Shown here in pieces: positions 46,282 through 56,848 of a stretch of DNA of 64,000 nucleotides. A model generated the notes under the pieces. It saw only the letters and a program-made list of their open reading frames with translations. It was not told where the DNA came from and ran no database searches. Position 1 is the first letter of the stretch, and every line of letters begins with the position of its first letter. A program made the translations under genes and the position numbers. Origin of the DNA: UBA969 sp041694635 (GTDB lineage Bacteria; Planctomycetota; Planctomycetia; Gemmatales; Gemmataceae); contig JBDNHI010000143.1 of NCBI GenBank assembly GCA_041694635.1, positions 31,444 to 95,443 on the forward strand, read 5' to 3'.

Positions 46282-46380
46282 GCATTTGACCTTATTGAAG
46301 ATATCAAAACTAAATCCAAAGAGATAAGAAAAGACAATAGTCTTGTCAAAGCAAGGATTCTGCTAGCTAGATTAGATGGT

Positions 46381-48951
46381 TTGGATATCAAAGATTTGCG
46401 ATTATTGATTCGCGCTTTTAGTGTTTATTTTGATTTATTAAATTTAGCGGAACAACAAGCTAGGGTACGATCTTTAAGAAAAAAAGAATTGTTGTCGGAA
46501 GGAGAACCTTTAGTAGAAAGTGCTGAATCGGCTTTAATTGAAATTGTAAATTCTGGAATTACAAAAACTGAAATTGAAGAACTACTTGAATGTTCAAATA
46601 TTTGCCCAGTCTTTACTGCGCATCCTAGTGAAGCTAGGCGAAGAACTGTATTAGAAAAATTAGATGCATTGGCTTTGCTTTTAGATCGATTTGAGTACCA
46701 GATTTTGATTCCACGAGAAAAAAAAGAAGTTCTTAATTCAATAAGTGAGTTAATTGAAACTTTTTGGGTGACTCAAACGGTAAGGGATAATAAGCCTAAG
46801 GTTGTTGATGAAGTTCGACAAGTAGTTGAAACTGTGCTTGATAGTTTAATAAGTATTGTTCCATCATTTTATCGTGAATTTAAAACCTCATTTAGAAGTA
46901 TTTTTCTTGATTCAAATGTTTCAATACCTGCCTTTCTAAAATTTGGTTCTTGGATAGGTGGAGATAGAGATGGAAATCCATTTGTAACCCACACTATTAC
47001 AGAGCAATCTGTTCTTTTTAATGCAGAAAAAATTTTAAATGAATATATTAAGAGAATTAAAAATCTAGGTGAGTTACTTAGCCATTCATCTGTATTTGTT
47101 CAAGCGGGGAAAGAAATATTAAAGTCTTTAGAAGCAGATCAATTACTTTTTCCTGACTTTGAAATACAAAATTATCATGAATATTACCGTTTAAAATGTA
47201 TATTTATTGGAAAAAAACTTGAGAGCACATTAACTTGGTTAAAAACCCTTGAAATGAATTGGGCTATTCCAAAAAAAATTCCAGTATTTATTTATTTCAA
47301 ATCTCAAGATCTTTTAAATGACTTACAATTAATCGCAGATGATCTGTTCTTAAAGGGTTTTAACCAAGCTGGCCAAGGCTTGGCCGAAGATTTTATTACT
47401 CTTGTGAAAGTGTTTGGATTACACCTTTTTAAATTAGATATTAGGCAAAATAGCTCTAAACATTCTTCTTCTATAAATGAGATTTTAATTATTGAAGGGG
47501 TTTGTCAGGATTATTTAAATCTCACCCCAGATGAAAAATTTAACCTTTTATCTATCGAACTTGATAAAGCTAGAACTCTTATTCCAGCAAGGCTTTCTTA
47601 TTCGCCTGATATTTGTGAGGTTATTCTTACCTTTAGGTCCATGGCTTCTGTTTCAGAACAGTTAAACCCTGAAGTCTTAGCATCTTATATTATAAGTTCA
47701 ACCACCGAGGCATTTCACATGCTGGAGGTTTTAGTTTTAGCAAGAGAGGCTGGACTTTTTTCCATTAAGCATCAATTTAGCAAGATAGATATAATCCCTT
47801 TGTTTGAAGCATTAGCACCTTTACAGCAAGCGGATAAAATTATTGAAAAACTTATGTTAGTCCCGGCTTATCGTATGCAACTGGAATTTCGCAATAAACG
47901 ACAAGAAGTGATGATTGGTTATTCCGATAGCAGTAAAGAAAGCGGCATGCTGGCATCAACTTGGGCACTTCAAAATGCGGAAAGGAAATTAGTTTCGTTA
48001 GGTAGAAACTATGGATTCCGCATACAAATATTTCATGGTCGAGGTGGGGCAGTTGGGCGGGGTGGCGGTCCTGCAAATAAAGCAATTTTAGCTCAACCTA
48101 GGGGTACAGTTAATGGTCGTATTCGAATTACAGAACAGGGCGAGATGATAGCAGATCGTTATCACCATAAAGGAATAGCTAGACGCCATTTAGAGCAAGT
48201 TGTTAATGCTGTTTTATTATCAAGTTTTGGAGAAGAAAAAAATTTACCCAGTGCAATCTGGACGAATATAATGGATGATATTTCATCTCGGTCTTGTTCT
48301 GCCTACCGTAGTTTAATTTATGCTCAACCCGGGTTACTATCTTTTTTTGAACAATCAACTCCTATAAATGAAATTGGTCAATTAAGAATTGGATCAAGGC
48401 CTGCTAGGAGAGTTTCAAGTAATAATATTGACGACTTACGCGCAATTCCATGGGTATTTAGTTGGATGCAAAGTAGGTTTACTATTCCAGGATGGTTTGG
48501 CCTTGGTTCTGCTATCGATTCAAGGTTAAAAGAATATCCAGAAGATTTAGAAGTGTTTCAAGATATGTACGAGCGCTGGGCTTTTTGGAAATGTTTGGTT
48601 GATAATGCCCAAATGATTCTAGCTAAATCTGATATGACAATTGCGCGACTTTACGCCGATCTCGTTGATGATAAAAAAAATGCTGAAATTATTTATAATA
48701 TTATTTTTGAAGATCATAATCTTTCGACTCGATTGCTTTGTTTAATAACTAAACAAAAAGTTTTGTTAGAGAAAATGCCTTTCTTACAGAAATCAATTGA
48801 ACAAAGAAATCCTTATGTTGATCCATTAAGTTATCTACAAATTGTTATGCTGAAAAAAATTAGATCTGCTACCGAAGTTACCGAAGAATTAAAAATTGGA
48901 GTGATGGAAAGTATTAGTGGTATTGCTTCGGGTTTAAAAAATACAGGTTAA
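46381..48951 (+). CDS. ppc: phosphoenolpyruvate carboxylase, main part
   Basis: Carboxylates PEP to oxaloacetate to refill the TCA cycle. All catalytic motifs are intact: TAHPSEARRRTV, GGDRDGNPFV, VMIGYSDSSKESG, FHGRGGAVGRGGGP and GTVNGRIRITEQGEMI; the C terminus ends in NTG as in typical enzymes. The open frame starts at TTG 46381, but homology continues 65 codons upstream across a TAA at 46279. Full length would be 921 residues including that position. Either the gene is mutated, the stop is read through, or the base is a sequencing error; re-initiation at TTG would remove conserved N-terminal sequence. The rest shows no sign of decay. Confidence 0.9.
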   Translation: MDIKDLRLLIRAFSVYFDLLNLAEQQARVRSLRKKELLSEGEPLVESAESALIEIVNSGITKTEIEELLECSNICPVFTAHPSEARRRTVLEKLDALALLLDRFEYQILIPREKKEVLNSISELIETFWVTQTVRDNKPKVVDEVRQVVETVLDSLISIVPSFYREFKTSFRSIFLDSNVSIPAFLKFGSWIGGDRDGNPFVTHTITEQSVLFNAEKILNEYIKRIKNLGELLSHSSVFVQAGKEILKSLEADQLLFPDFEIQNYHEYYRLKCIFIGKKLESTLTWLKTLEMNWAIPKKIPVFIYFKSQDLLNDLQLIADDLFLKGFNQAGQGLAEDFITLVKVFGLHLFKLDIRQNSSKHSSSINEILIIEGVCQDYLNLTPDEKFNLLSIELDKARTLIPARLSYSPDICEVILTFRSMASVSEQLNPEVLASYIISSTTEAFHMLEVLVLAREAGLFSIKHQFSKIDIIPLFEALAPLQQADKIIEKLMLVPAYRMQLEFRNKRQEVMIGYSDSSKESGMLASTWALQNAERKLVSLGRNYGFRIQIFHGRGGAVGRGGGPANKAILAQPRGTVNGRIRITEQGEMIADRYHHKGIARRHLEQVVNAVLLSSFGEEKNLPSAIWTNIMDDISSRSCSAYRSLIYAQPGLLSFFEQSTPINEIGQLRIGSRPARRVSSNNIDDLRAIPWVFSWMQSRFTIPGWFGLGSAIDSRLKEYPEDLEVFQDMYERWAFWKCLVDNAQMILAKSDMTIARLYADLVDDKKNAEIIYNIIFEDHNLSTRLLCLITKQKVLLEKMPFLQKSIEQRNPYVDPLSYLQIVMLKKIRSATEVTEELKIGVMESISGIASGLKNTG

Positions 48952-49832
48952 GTAACTAAAGAATCTGATGGAATAATGCTTACACCAACTTTAATAGTGT
49001 GATGTTCTCCCCCTAATATCACACCTCGGATGGGACTTACATCGTCGTAATCTCTTCCATAAGCAACAAAAATATGTTGATCTGAAGGTTGTAAGTTATT
49101 CGTAGGGTCAAAATCAAACCACCCTTGCCCTGGATAATAAACCTGTAACCATGCATGTGATGCATCTGCTCCAATCAGTTTTTCTTGATTCTTATCTACA
49201 TTGGTTAGAAGATAACCGCTTACATACCTTGCAGGAAAACCAAGGGATCGTAAGCAGGCAATTTGAAAATGAGAAAAATCTTGACAAACACCTGACTTTT
49301 GCTTAAAAACTTCAACCATAGGTGTTGCGATAGTAGTGGCATTAGATTGATATTTGAAATCGTTAAATATTCTTGTAGTTAAATTCATTACTGATTCTAA
49401 GAAAGGTCTTTCTTTAGAAAAAGAAACAATTGCATATTCAAGCCAATCGTTGTGCCTAGTAATATAAAAAGAGTCGAAGGTATATTCTGTTGCTTCAATG
49501 GTTTCTGTATCTGTGCTAGTAGCAATATTTTTAAGTACTAGTTCACACGGTAAATCCACAAAATTTATTGGTTCTCTAGGATTTACAATAGTTTCATATC
49601 GGGCATCTATAACAAGTTCATTATGAGCTTTTTGAATAGTAAAAAAGTATACAGTATTTCCAAAATAATCCACTTGGCAATCAAGAGAATCTGGTTGTGG
49701 GAAAATCATAATGTTTTCAAAAAGGTTTTTTTGTCTGATATTTGTTCTTGGGGTGAGGTGAACTATATTATGACAGAGCGAAACCGGTTCTTTGTAATGG
49801 TAAGATGTGGTGTGCCTGATCAAATATTTCAT
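48948..49832 (-). CDS. transglutaminase-like domain protein
   Basis: 294 residues. The N-terminal part MKYLIRHTTSYHYKEPVSLCHNIVHLTPR is the bacterial transglutaminase-like N region. The catalytic triad follows: Cys in KSGVCQDFSHF, His in ADASHAWLQVYYPG and Asp in WFDFDPTNN. Members are often protease or peptide-modifying enzymes. Last gene of a five-gene minus-strand operon; its start overlaps the previous stop by four bases, and its 3' end overlaps the ppc stop by four on the opposite strand. Confidence 0.9.
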   Translation of the reverse strand: MKYLIRHTTSYHYKEPVSLCHNIVHLTPRTNIRQKNLFENIMIFPQPDSLDCQVDYFGNTVYFFTIQKAHNELVIDARYETIVNPREPINFVDLPCELVLKNIATSTDTETIEATEYTFDSFYITRHNDWLEYAIVSFSKERPFLESVMNLTTRIFNDFKYQSNATTIATPMVEVFKQKSGVCQDFSHFQIACLRSLGFPARYVSGYLLTNVDKNQEKLIGADASHAWLQVYYPGQGWFDFDPTNNLQPSDQHIFVAYGRDYDDVSPIRGVILGGEHHTIKVGVSIIPSDSLVT

Positions 49833-52402
49833 TGGTTATTTCCGGAAAGGTGCCGCGATAATTGCAGATGGCTTAGGTAATGGTGTGATATCGAATCAGC
49901 AAGATTTGAAAGGTCACATTCTAGATTACTAAGCAGTAATCGAAGGTATTCTCGGTTTTTATTTTCAGCAGGTCGGATCAAATGTTCAAGGTCTGCAAGC
50001 AAAACAGTTGTAAGTGTTGAAAGTATAGACTTTTCTTGAAGAGACATTCTGCCCAAACCCTGATTATTAGGAAATAAAGCCATATTTTCACGGATGGAAT
50101 TTAATTGAAATACCAAAGAACGGGGATTAGAAGGATCTGCAAAAAGAAGATCGAGAACAGCAGCAGGACTAATTTTATTAAAATAACGCCTCCTAAAAGT
50201 CATAAGGCTATCAGCGATTTCTAAAATTGATTCATAGAGAGGAATGTCAGTGTTGGTAGAACTTATCATACTACCGTTAAGAAGTCGTATGGTTTGGAAA
50301 GCGCGTTCAATTTTTCTGCCAATATCAAGAAATCTCCAGGCGTGCCCCCTAGTCATACTTTCTGCAGCTAGTCCCCCAAAAGCAGAAAGAATAATAATGT
50401 TACGGTTAAGTACTTCAAGAATATCAATGATATTTGCAGAACCTTCTTGATGAAAACCGTCAAGGTTAAGGTGAGAGTTTTCCGGTATTTCTAAAGTGCT
50501 AATAACCCGCCACATATCAAAAGAAATTCGATCTCTGGAAGAACTAGCGGTTCGATAAATGGATTGAAGGTCGTAAGCGAAGGTACCAGGTCTATCTCGG
50601 TCGTAAACCATAGAAAGTAATTCTGGTATAGGTTCTAAAAGACTAGAAGTTGTGATGTCAGAAGTAAAGCCGGGAAAAGTTTTGGTGCAATGAGTAAGAA
50701 TCTTGAGCAACGAATGAACCTCAGAACCTTCATTAGTTTTTGACGATTCGAGTAATTTAAGAAAAATTCCTCGAAGTAATCTGGCTAATCCTTCGGTTCG
50801 TTCAGTATACCTACCCAACCAAAAAAGATTATCTGCAGCACGACTTGGTAAATCGCCACCACCCCTACTTATCTCCATATTTTCTGAACCAGATTTCAAA
50901 AGACTAAAAGTACTTACCTGATCCGAGGTAAGTACCCAAGTATCTTTACTGCCCCCGCCCTGTTGAACGGAAACCAAGCGCATAGAAGTGCTAGAAGCAT
51001 ACCTACATAATCCTCCAGGCATATTTAGAAAGCTATCTTCTTGTGCACATAAAAACCGCCTTAATACCAATGGTCGAGCTTGAATACCTTTCTCGGTTAA
51101 AACAGGTGCAGTGGAAAGTTCAATTCTTTCTTGGGCTATATAGTTTTGAGGGTTTTTAATTAATGATTCGATTAACTCTTCCCGTTGGGCCTTTGCTAAT
51201 TCCTCGATAAAAATTGGTTCCATTCTTCGGCTAGAAAAAGCAGTTTTTAAAACGATATTATCTAAGTTATTAAAAACATACTTAAGCGATTCAGTATTTC
51301 CACACCAATAAGAAGTAACCCCAGGAATAATTAATTCTTCCCCAAGTAATGTTTTGGCAAGATAAGGAAGAAATGGCATTAATATTGGTGATTCGACGAT
51401 GGAACAACCCAAAGCGTTAGCAATCGCTACCCCTCCCCTCCTTGCACATTGTACCAAGCCGGGAACTCCAAGAAGGGATGTCGATTGAAGTTCTAGCGGG
51501 TCACAAAACCGATCGTCCAGTCTTCGCATAATGACATCAACAGGTTGTAATCCATCAAGAAGTTTAAGGTAAACCCTGTTATTTCTGACAGTGAGGTCGC
51601 CACCTTCAACAAGTGTAATACCTAAGTAGCGTGCAAGGTATGCGTGTTCAAAATAAGTTTCGCTTCTAGGACCTGCGGTTAGAAGCACGGTTCTTGGATT
51701 ATCTTTATTAAAAGGTGAAATTGATTTTAGAGTTTCTTTGAAAGACCCGAAAAACATAGCAAGTCGTTGGACATTACATTTATTAAAAATTTCAGGTAGC
51801 ATCTGTGTCATTACAATGCGATTTTCTAAAGCGTAACCGGGCCCCGATGGGGCTTGAGTTCTATCACTAATAGCATGAAAAACACCGGAAGGGCCTCTTG
51901 CGAGGTCAACCGCAACCATATACAAATAGCGATTTCCGGCAGGTTTAAAACCATTGCAAGCTCTTAAAAAATTTGGATTAGAATAGATAAGTTCTGGGCT
52001 TATCAGTTTGTTTTTAATTAAGGTTCTTGGGCCATACAGATCTTTAAGAATTATTTCTAAGAGTATAGCCCTTTGTATTAGCCCTTTCTGAATGTGGCTT
52101 TCTTCATTTTCCGAAATCAATAAGGGTATAGGGTCTAATTGCCAAGGTCTATCCACACCTCGAGAATCAGAATGAAGGTTGTAGGTTACGCCATTGAGTC
52201 GAAGTTGTTGCCTAGCTTCGCTCCACCATCTAAGAAATTCACTTGGTTGCAATTTTTCTAAAGAGCGAACAAATAATTCCCAATGAGGCCTTATATTGCA
52301 TTCTTGTTTGAGTTCATCAAATGCAATAGTAGAGGGGATATAATCATTTAAAAAAACGGAATTTTGAAGGTTTAAAATTTTTGGAATGGTTGTTTTGTTC
52401 AT
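49829..52402 (-). CDS. circularly permuted ATP-grasp fused to alpha-E domain
   Basis: 857 residues. The N-terminal 490 or so form a circularly permuted ATP-grasp type 2 domain (DUF404/DUF407), with SDRTQAPSGPGYALENRIV and QGGGSKDTWVLTSDQ. The alpha-helical alpha-E domain (DUF403) follows from about residue 510, starting SRAADNLFWLGRYTERTEGLARLL. Elsewhere in the operon the same two modules are separate genes. Comparative genomics has predicted amide/peptide ligase activity for such ATP-grasps; no substrate is known from this sequence. The start codon is 20 bases downstream of the DUF2126 gene. Confidence 0.9.
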   Translation of the reverse strand: MNKTTIPKILNLQNSVFLNDYIPSTIAFDELKQECNIRPHWELFVRSLEKLQPSEFLRWWSEARQQLRLNGVTYNLHSDSRGVDRPWQLDPIPLLISENEESHIQKGLIQRAILLEIILKDLYGPRTLIKNKLISPELIYSNPNFLRACNGFKPAGNRYLYMVAVDLARGPSGVFHAISDRTQAPSGPGYALENRIVMTQMLPEIFNKCNVQRLAMFFGSFKETLKSISPFNKDNPRTVLLTAGPRSETYFEHAYLARYLGITLVEGGDLTVRNNRVYLKLLDGLQPVDVIMRRLDDRFCDPLELQSTSLLGVPGLVQCARRGGVAIANALGCSIVESPILMPFLPYLAKTLLGEELIIPGVTSYWCGNTESLKYVFNNLDNIVLKTAFSSRRMEPIFIEELAKAQREELIESLIKNPQNYIAQERIELSTAPVLTEKGIQARPLVLRRFLCAQEDSFLNMPGGLCRYASSTSMRLVSVQQGGGSKDTWVLTSDQVSTFSLLKSGSENMEISRGGGDLPSRAADNLFWLGRYTERTEGLARLLRGIFLKLLESSKTNEGSEVHSLLKILTHCTKTFPGFTSDITTSSLLEPIPELLSMVYDRDRPGTFAYDLQSIYRTASSSRDRISFDMWRVISTLEIPENSHLNLDGFHQEGSANIIDILEVLNRNIIILSAFGGLAAESMTRGHAWRFLDIGRKIERAFQTIRLLNGSMISSTNTDIPLYESILEIADSLMTFRRRYFNKISPAAVLDLLFADPSNPRSLVFQLNSIRENMALFPNNQGLGRMSLQEKSILSTLTTVLLADLEHLIRPAENKNREYLRLLLSNLECDLSNLADSISHHYLSHLQLSRHLSGNNQ

Positions 52403-52422
52403 AAAAATTCTGTAAGAGCAAA

Positions 52423-55400
52423 TTAGCTTAGTGAAGTTATTGAACCACTTTGTGGTCTTGGAAGAGAATAAACAGTACGCAACTCATCAGTAATTTTTTC
52501 GTTGGAGTGTTTAGCATATCGTTGCATTTTACCCTCATACCTAAGGTCTAAAGTCAAAGGAGAGCTTAGACGAATTTCTTCATCTCCAATTTCAAATCTT
52601 TCCCCTTTATGACCTTCTTTTATAAATCTGGAAAGTCTTCTACCTTCTGCTTCATTTGCATTAACAGGAAAACTATCGTAAGATCTACCTCCGGGATGTG
52701 CAACATGGTAAGTACAACCGCCGATAGATTTGTTAGTCCAAGTATCAAAAATTTCAAAAACTAAAGGACAATGAACCGGAATAGTGGGGTGTAAACACGA
52801 TGGTGGTTGCCAAGCACGATAACGCACTCCAGCGATGTATTCCCCATTAACCCCGGTGGGGTGAAAAGGAATTCGTCTGCCATTGCAAAGGATTTGATGT
52901 CTGGTGTTGATAACGCCACTAGCTTTAATTTGAAGCCTTTCGATGGAGGAGTCAACAAATCGAACATTACCAGTGCCTCCATTTTCTTCGCCCAGAACTC
53001 TCCAAGGTTCAAGTGCCGATCGTAATTCCAAAGAAATATTATTGTTTGTGAAAACCCCTAATTTTGGGAATCGAAATTCACAATGAGGATTGAACCACTG
53101 TTCTTTAAAATCGAAACCAAATTCTTGTAATTCTAAAATGACATCCCTAAGATCGTGCTGAAGAAAGTGTGGCAACATAAATTTATCGTGCAACTCAGTG
53201 CCCCATCGAATAAGACTTTTGTTGTAAGGCTTATTCCAAAACATACCAACTAGCGCATTGACAAGCAGTTGTTGAACAAGCCCCATTTTAGGATCTGGAG
53301 CCATTTCAAACCCTCGGAGTTCTAAAAGCCCAAGTCTACCTGTACTGCTGTCGGGAGAAAATAACTTGTCAATACAAAATTCTGATCGATGTGTATTTCC
53401 TGTAGCATCAGAGAGAAAATGGCGAAAAATTCTGTCTACAAACCAAGGAAGAACAGGCGAATTTTCAGAAATTTGTTCAAACGCTATTTCCATTTCGGGA
53501 ATAATATCAATTCTCGATTCGTCAATTCTTGGTGCTTGACAAGTTGGTCCGATAAAAAGCCCTGAGAATAAATAAGAAAGTGTAGGATGATTATTCCAAT
53601 ACGCAATCATACTGCGTAATAAATCAGGTCTGCGTAAAAACGGACTCTCGGCAGGGGTTGGCCCACCAAGTACGATATGGTTGCCCCCACCTGTTCCAGT
53701 ATGTCTTCCGTCAAGCAAGAATTTTTCTGTGCACAAACCAGTATTTCTAGCTTCTTCATTTAAGATAAAAGCCTTATCACAATGTTCCTCCCAATTACAG
53801 GAAGGATGAATATTAACTTCGATTACCCCAGGGTCAGGAGTAATTTTAAAGTTTAAAAGTCTAGGATCAAATGGTGGAGGGTAACCTTCGATTTGAATGG
53901 GGATTTGTAAATATTTTGCGGTAATCTCAATGGCATTTAAAAGCTCTAAGTATTCAACGACTGAACTTAAAGGGGGCATAAAAATATGAATTTTTCCATC
54001 TCTAGGTTCGACACACAAGGAAGTTCGAACAATATCCTCTCCTGCTTTTTTAGGTAATGAAGTGGTAGAAGTTTTATATTTTAAGGTTTGTTGATTACGC
54101 CAATAACTTTCTTGCATAAGCGGTAACTGGTTTATAGGCACCATTGGACAAGCATTCAAAATTTTATGTCTGTCTTCTGGGGGAAGCCAGTGCAAAGAAT
54201 CTAGTGGAAGTCGATACCCCAAAGGAGAATCGCCTGGTACCAAAAAAATATGTTTTCGTTTTAATTCCCATTTGCAACTTATCCAAGGGTTACTTTTCTG
54301 ATGAGAGTCAAATCGTAAGGGAAGAACATATCCAGCTACTTTTTGCAGTCCTTGGTCAAAAATTTTAGTAAGGCGTTTTCTTTCTTGTGCATCATCAAGG
54401 TTGTTATCAATTGGATTAACATTTGCAGGTAAGTTTCCTTCACGCCAAGCATAATAAAGATCATCTTCAAATGCAGGTTGAATAAAATCGTCTGCGATGT
54501 GAATTTTACTGGCAAGATGATGAATAAACTTTTCTGCATCTAATTCATTGAAGGAATATTTTTTGGACTCGCGCGAAAACAAATCGGAATCTAGCCAAAT
54601 AGAAGCATGGTCTTTTCTCCAATAACAACCAAAAGCCCACCTTGGTAAAACCTCTCCGGGATACCATTTTCCCTGCCCATGATGAAGGAAACCTCCGGGG
54701 CTAAATTTATCTTTAAGTCGATGTAACAAATTGTCAGCTAAAATTCTTTTCGTCGGGCCTATTGCAGAGTCATTCCATTCGACACCCTCTTTATCTATGA
54801 CTGATACATAAGTAGGCTCTCCGCCAACTGTCATTTTAATGTGGTTCTTAGTAAAGTGATTATCTACTTTTAAACCTAGACTATTGATTAAATTCCATTG
54901 CAAATCGGTCAATGGTTTTGTTACTCGTGGGGTATCTTCGATTCTAGAAATCGTCATATTAAATTTAAATTCTGCTTTACATTCGTCTTCATCATAATCA
55001 GAAATTTTTTCAAAAGAAAATGATCCTGAAGTTGGGGCTGCTTCACCTGGGTCTGCACTGCAAGCAAGTGGAATATGTCCTTCACCTGCTAACATACCAG
55101 AAGTTGGATCAAGTCCAAGCCATCCGGCTCCTGGAAGATAAACCTCCGTCCAGGCGTGTAAATCAGAAAAATCTTTTTCTGCACCTTTGGGCCCATCAAG
55201 GGGAGGAATATCAGCAGTTAATTGAATCAAGTATCCAGAAACAAATCTCGCAGCAAGACCAAGGCTTCGTAAAATATGGACTAAAAGCCACGCAGAATCT
55301 CTACAAGAACCTTTCATAAGGGTTAAGGTTTGTTCGCAAGATTGTACGCCTTCCTCCATCCTAATTACATATTTAATATGTTTTTGTAAATCACTGTTAA

Positions 55401-55842
55401 TCCAAACCAGGTAATCAACTGTTACCATCTCAGAGATTTTATATTTTTTAATAAAAGATTGAAAAAGGGGGCCTTGCGTGGATGTTTCAAGAAATGGAGC
55501 TAACTCTTTTTTTACAAAAGTTTCATAATTAAACGGGCATTTGTTGGCATAATCTTCAAGGAAGAAGTCAAAAGGATTAATTGAAACCATTTCAGCAACT
55601 AAATCAACAGTTACCTTAAAACTGTTGGTTGGTTTTAAGAAAACAATGCGAGCAAGGTAGTTATTGTAAGGATCTTGTTGCCAGTTTATAAAATGGGTTG
55701 TGGGTTCAATTTTTAATGAATAATTCTTAATAGGTGTTCTGCAATGAGATGCAGGTTTTAGTCTAATAATGTGAGGTGATAAACTAACATTTCTATCGTA
55801 AATAAATTCAGTGGTGTGGGTTAGCGCAACTTTTATCGACAT
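52423..55842 (-). CDS. transglutaminase-DUF2126 protein
   Basis: 1139 residues. The N-terminal third is a transglutaminase-like protease domain with MKGSCRDSAWLLVHILRSLG (catalytic Cys), SDLHAWTEVYLPGAGWLGLDPTSG (His and Asp). The remainder is DUF2126, with KMTVGGEPTYVS, DGRHTGTGGGNHIVLGGPTPAESPFLRRPDLLRSMI and APDPKMGLVQQLLVNALVG. The start was set to ATG 55842, preceded by AAGGT, instead of an upstream extension that would overlap the previous gene. Third gene of the operon. DUF2126 resembles amidoligases of the glutamine-synthetase fold by published prediction; activity untested here. Confidence 0.9.
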   Translation of the reverse strand: MSIKVALTHTTEFIYDRNVSLSPHIIRLKPASHCRTPIKNYSLKIEPTTHFINWQQDPYNNYLARIVFLKPTNSFKVTVDLVAEMVSINPFDFFLEDYANKCPFNYETFVKKELAPFLETSTQGPLFQSFIKKYKISEMVTVDYLVWINSDLQKHIKYVIRMEEGVQSCEQTLTLMKGSCRDSAWLLVHILRSLGLAARFVSGYLIQLTADIPPLDGPKGAEKDFSDLHAWTEVYLPGAGWLGLDPTSGMLAGEGHIPLACSADPGEAAPTSGSFSFEKISDYDEDECKAEFKFNMTISRIEDTPRVTKPLTDLQWNLINSLGLKVDNHFTKNHIKMTVGGEPTYVSVIDKEGVEWNDSAIGPTKRILADNLLHRLKDKFSPGGFLHHGQGKWYPGEVLPRWAFGCYWRKDHASIWLDSDLFSRESKKYSFNELDAEKFIHHLASKIHIADDFIQPAFEDDLYYAWREGNLPANVNPIDNNLDDAQERKRLTKIFDQGLQKVAGYVLPLRFDSHQKSNPWISCKWELKRKHIFLVPGDSPLGYRLPLDSLHWLPPEDRHKILNACPMVPINQLPLMQESYWRNQQTLKYKTSTTSLPKKAGEDIVRTSLCVEPRDGKIHIFMPPLSSVVEYLELLNAIEITAKYLQIPIQIEGYPPPFDPRLLNFKITPDPGVIEVNIHPSCNWEEHCDKAFILNEEARNTGLCTEKFLLDGRHTGTGGGNHIVLGGPTPAESPFLRRPDLLRSMIAYWNNHPTLSYLFSGLFIGPTCQAPRIDESRIDIIPEMEIAFEQISENSPVLPWFVDRIFRHFLSDATGNTHRSEFCIDKLFSPDSSTGRLGLLELRGFEMAPDPKMGLVQQLLVNALVGMFWNKPYNKSLIRWGTELHDKFMLPHFLQHDLRDVILELQEFGFDFKEQWFNPHCEFRFPKLGVFTNNNISLELRSALEPWRVLGEENGGTGNVRFVDSSIERLQIKASGVINTRHQILCNGRRIPFHPTGVNGEYIAGVRYRAWQPPSCLHPTIPVHCPLVFEIFDTWTNKSIGGCTYHVAHPGGRSYDSFPVNANEAEGRRLSRFIKEGHKGERFEIGDEEIRLSSPLTLDLRYEGKMQRYAKHSNEKITDELRTVYSLPRPQSGSITSLS

Positions 55843-55858
55843 ATTAATACCTTGTGAA

Positions 55859-56848
55859 TTAGGACTGCGCAACTTCATAATCATTGAGTTCAATGGTATG
55901 ATCTTCAGGGTTTAAATCAAAATAAGTGCGATTTAACGAATTACTGATTGAATGAATATTGTCAACGAGGGTTGTAAGTAAAGAGTGAAGTTCTTTTTCA
56001 ATTTGGGATTGGACACCTTGGGTACCCATCCATTCGCTTATTTTAAAAAGTAATTCTGAAGTTGGATTTCGATGCTTTGATTTTGATTTTTCAGATATAG
56101 ATAAGACCGCTTTTAAGCATTCCGCAACACAATAACTCACTGATCTAGGGAAAGATTTTTCGAATATAAGAAATTGCGCTACTGCATTTCCCACCTGATT
56201 TTCAACAATTTTTGCGTGTTTTAAAAAAGGTTCGTAACCCGAACAGCTTTTTAAAATAGATGTCCAATAAGAAATTTCCATATTGGAGCCTGAAATAGAA
56301 GGCATACTTTTAACCATATGATATTTTACATCAAGAATTCTTGCAGTCTGACCTGCACGCTCTAAATGCCTGCCTAATTGGTAGAATTCCCATGCCTCAG
56401 TTCTTAGCATTGTACTTTCACCAATGCCTTGTAAAAGTTGGTTAATTCTTTTTATTTGATTGTAAAGTTCGTACCGATTATTTTCGTATAAATCTCTTGC
56501 AGTATTACTTTGAAGCCAAAGATAATTATAATTAAGGCGCTCCCACATTTCAGCACTTACAATTTCTCGAATAACTCTTGCATTTTCTCTTGCATAGGTC
56601 ATTGAAGAAACAATGCTGCATGGATTTTCAAGATCCCATGTCATAAAACTTAGTATTGTTTCTTTGTCGAGGTTTCCTTTGTAATCGTGAATCCCACTGA
56701 TGATAAGAAGCGGTTTCCACTGGAGTTCTAAAGGAACATCAAAATCTAACAACCAATTTTGATTTACTTCAAGTAAACGGGCGGTATTTTCGGCTCGCTC
56801 TAAGTATCGACTAAGCCAGAAGCAATGTTCCGCAAGTCGTGAAATCAT
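55859..56848 (-). CDS. alpha-E domain protein
   Basis: 329 residues, all-helical DUF403/alpha-E protein starting MISRLAEHCFWLSRYLERAENTARLLE, the typical opening. The Arg/Glu-rich helices include RLNYNYLWLQSNTARDLYENNR and LGRHLERAGQTARILDV. The start ATG 56848 overlaps the previous stop (ATGA), indicating translational coupling to the ATP-grasp gene. No catalytic motif recognised; probably a partner of the ATP-grasp enzyme. Confidence 0.9.
   Translation of the reverse strand: MISRLAEHCFWLSRYLERAENTARLLEVNQNWLLDFDVPLELQWKPLLIISGIHDYKGNLDKETILSFMTWDLENPCSIVSSMTYARENARVIREIVSAEMWERLNYNYLWLQSNTARDLYENNRYELYNQIKRINQLLQGIGESTMLRTEAWEFYQLGRHLERAGQTARILDVKYHMVKSMPSISGSNMEISYWTSILKSCSGYEPFLKHAKIVENQVGNAVAQFLIFEKSFPRSVSYCVAECLKAVLSISEKSKSKHRNPTSELLFKISEWMGTQGVQSQIEKELHSLLTTLVDNIHSISNSLNRTYFDLNPEDHTIELNDYEVAQS

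Noticed and set aside
55843..55893. N-terminal extension of the DUF2126 gene to 55893
   Set aside because: It would overlap the previous gene by 35 bases; ATG 55842 has its own ribosome binding site and matches the family N terminus.
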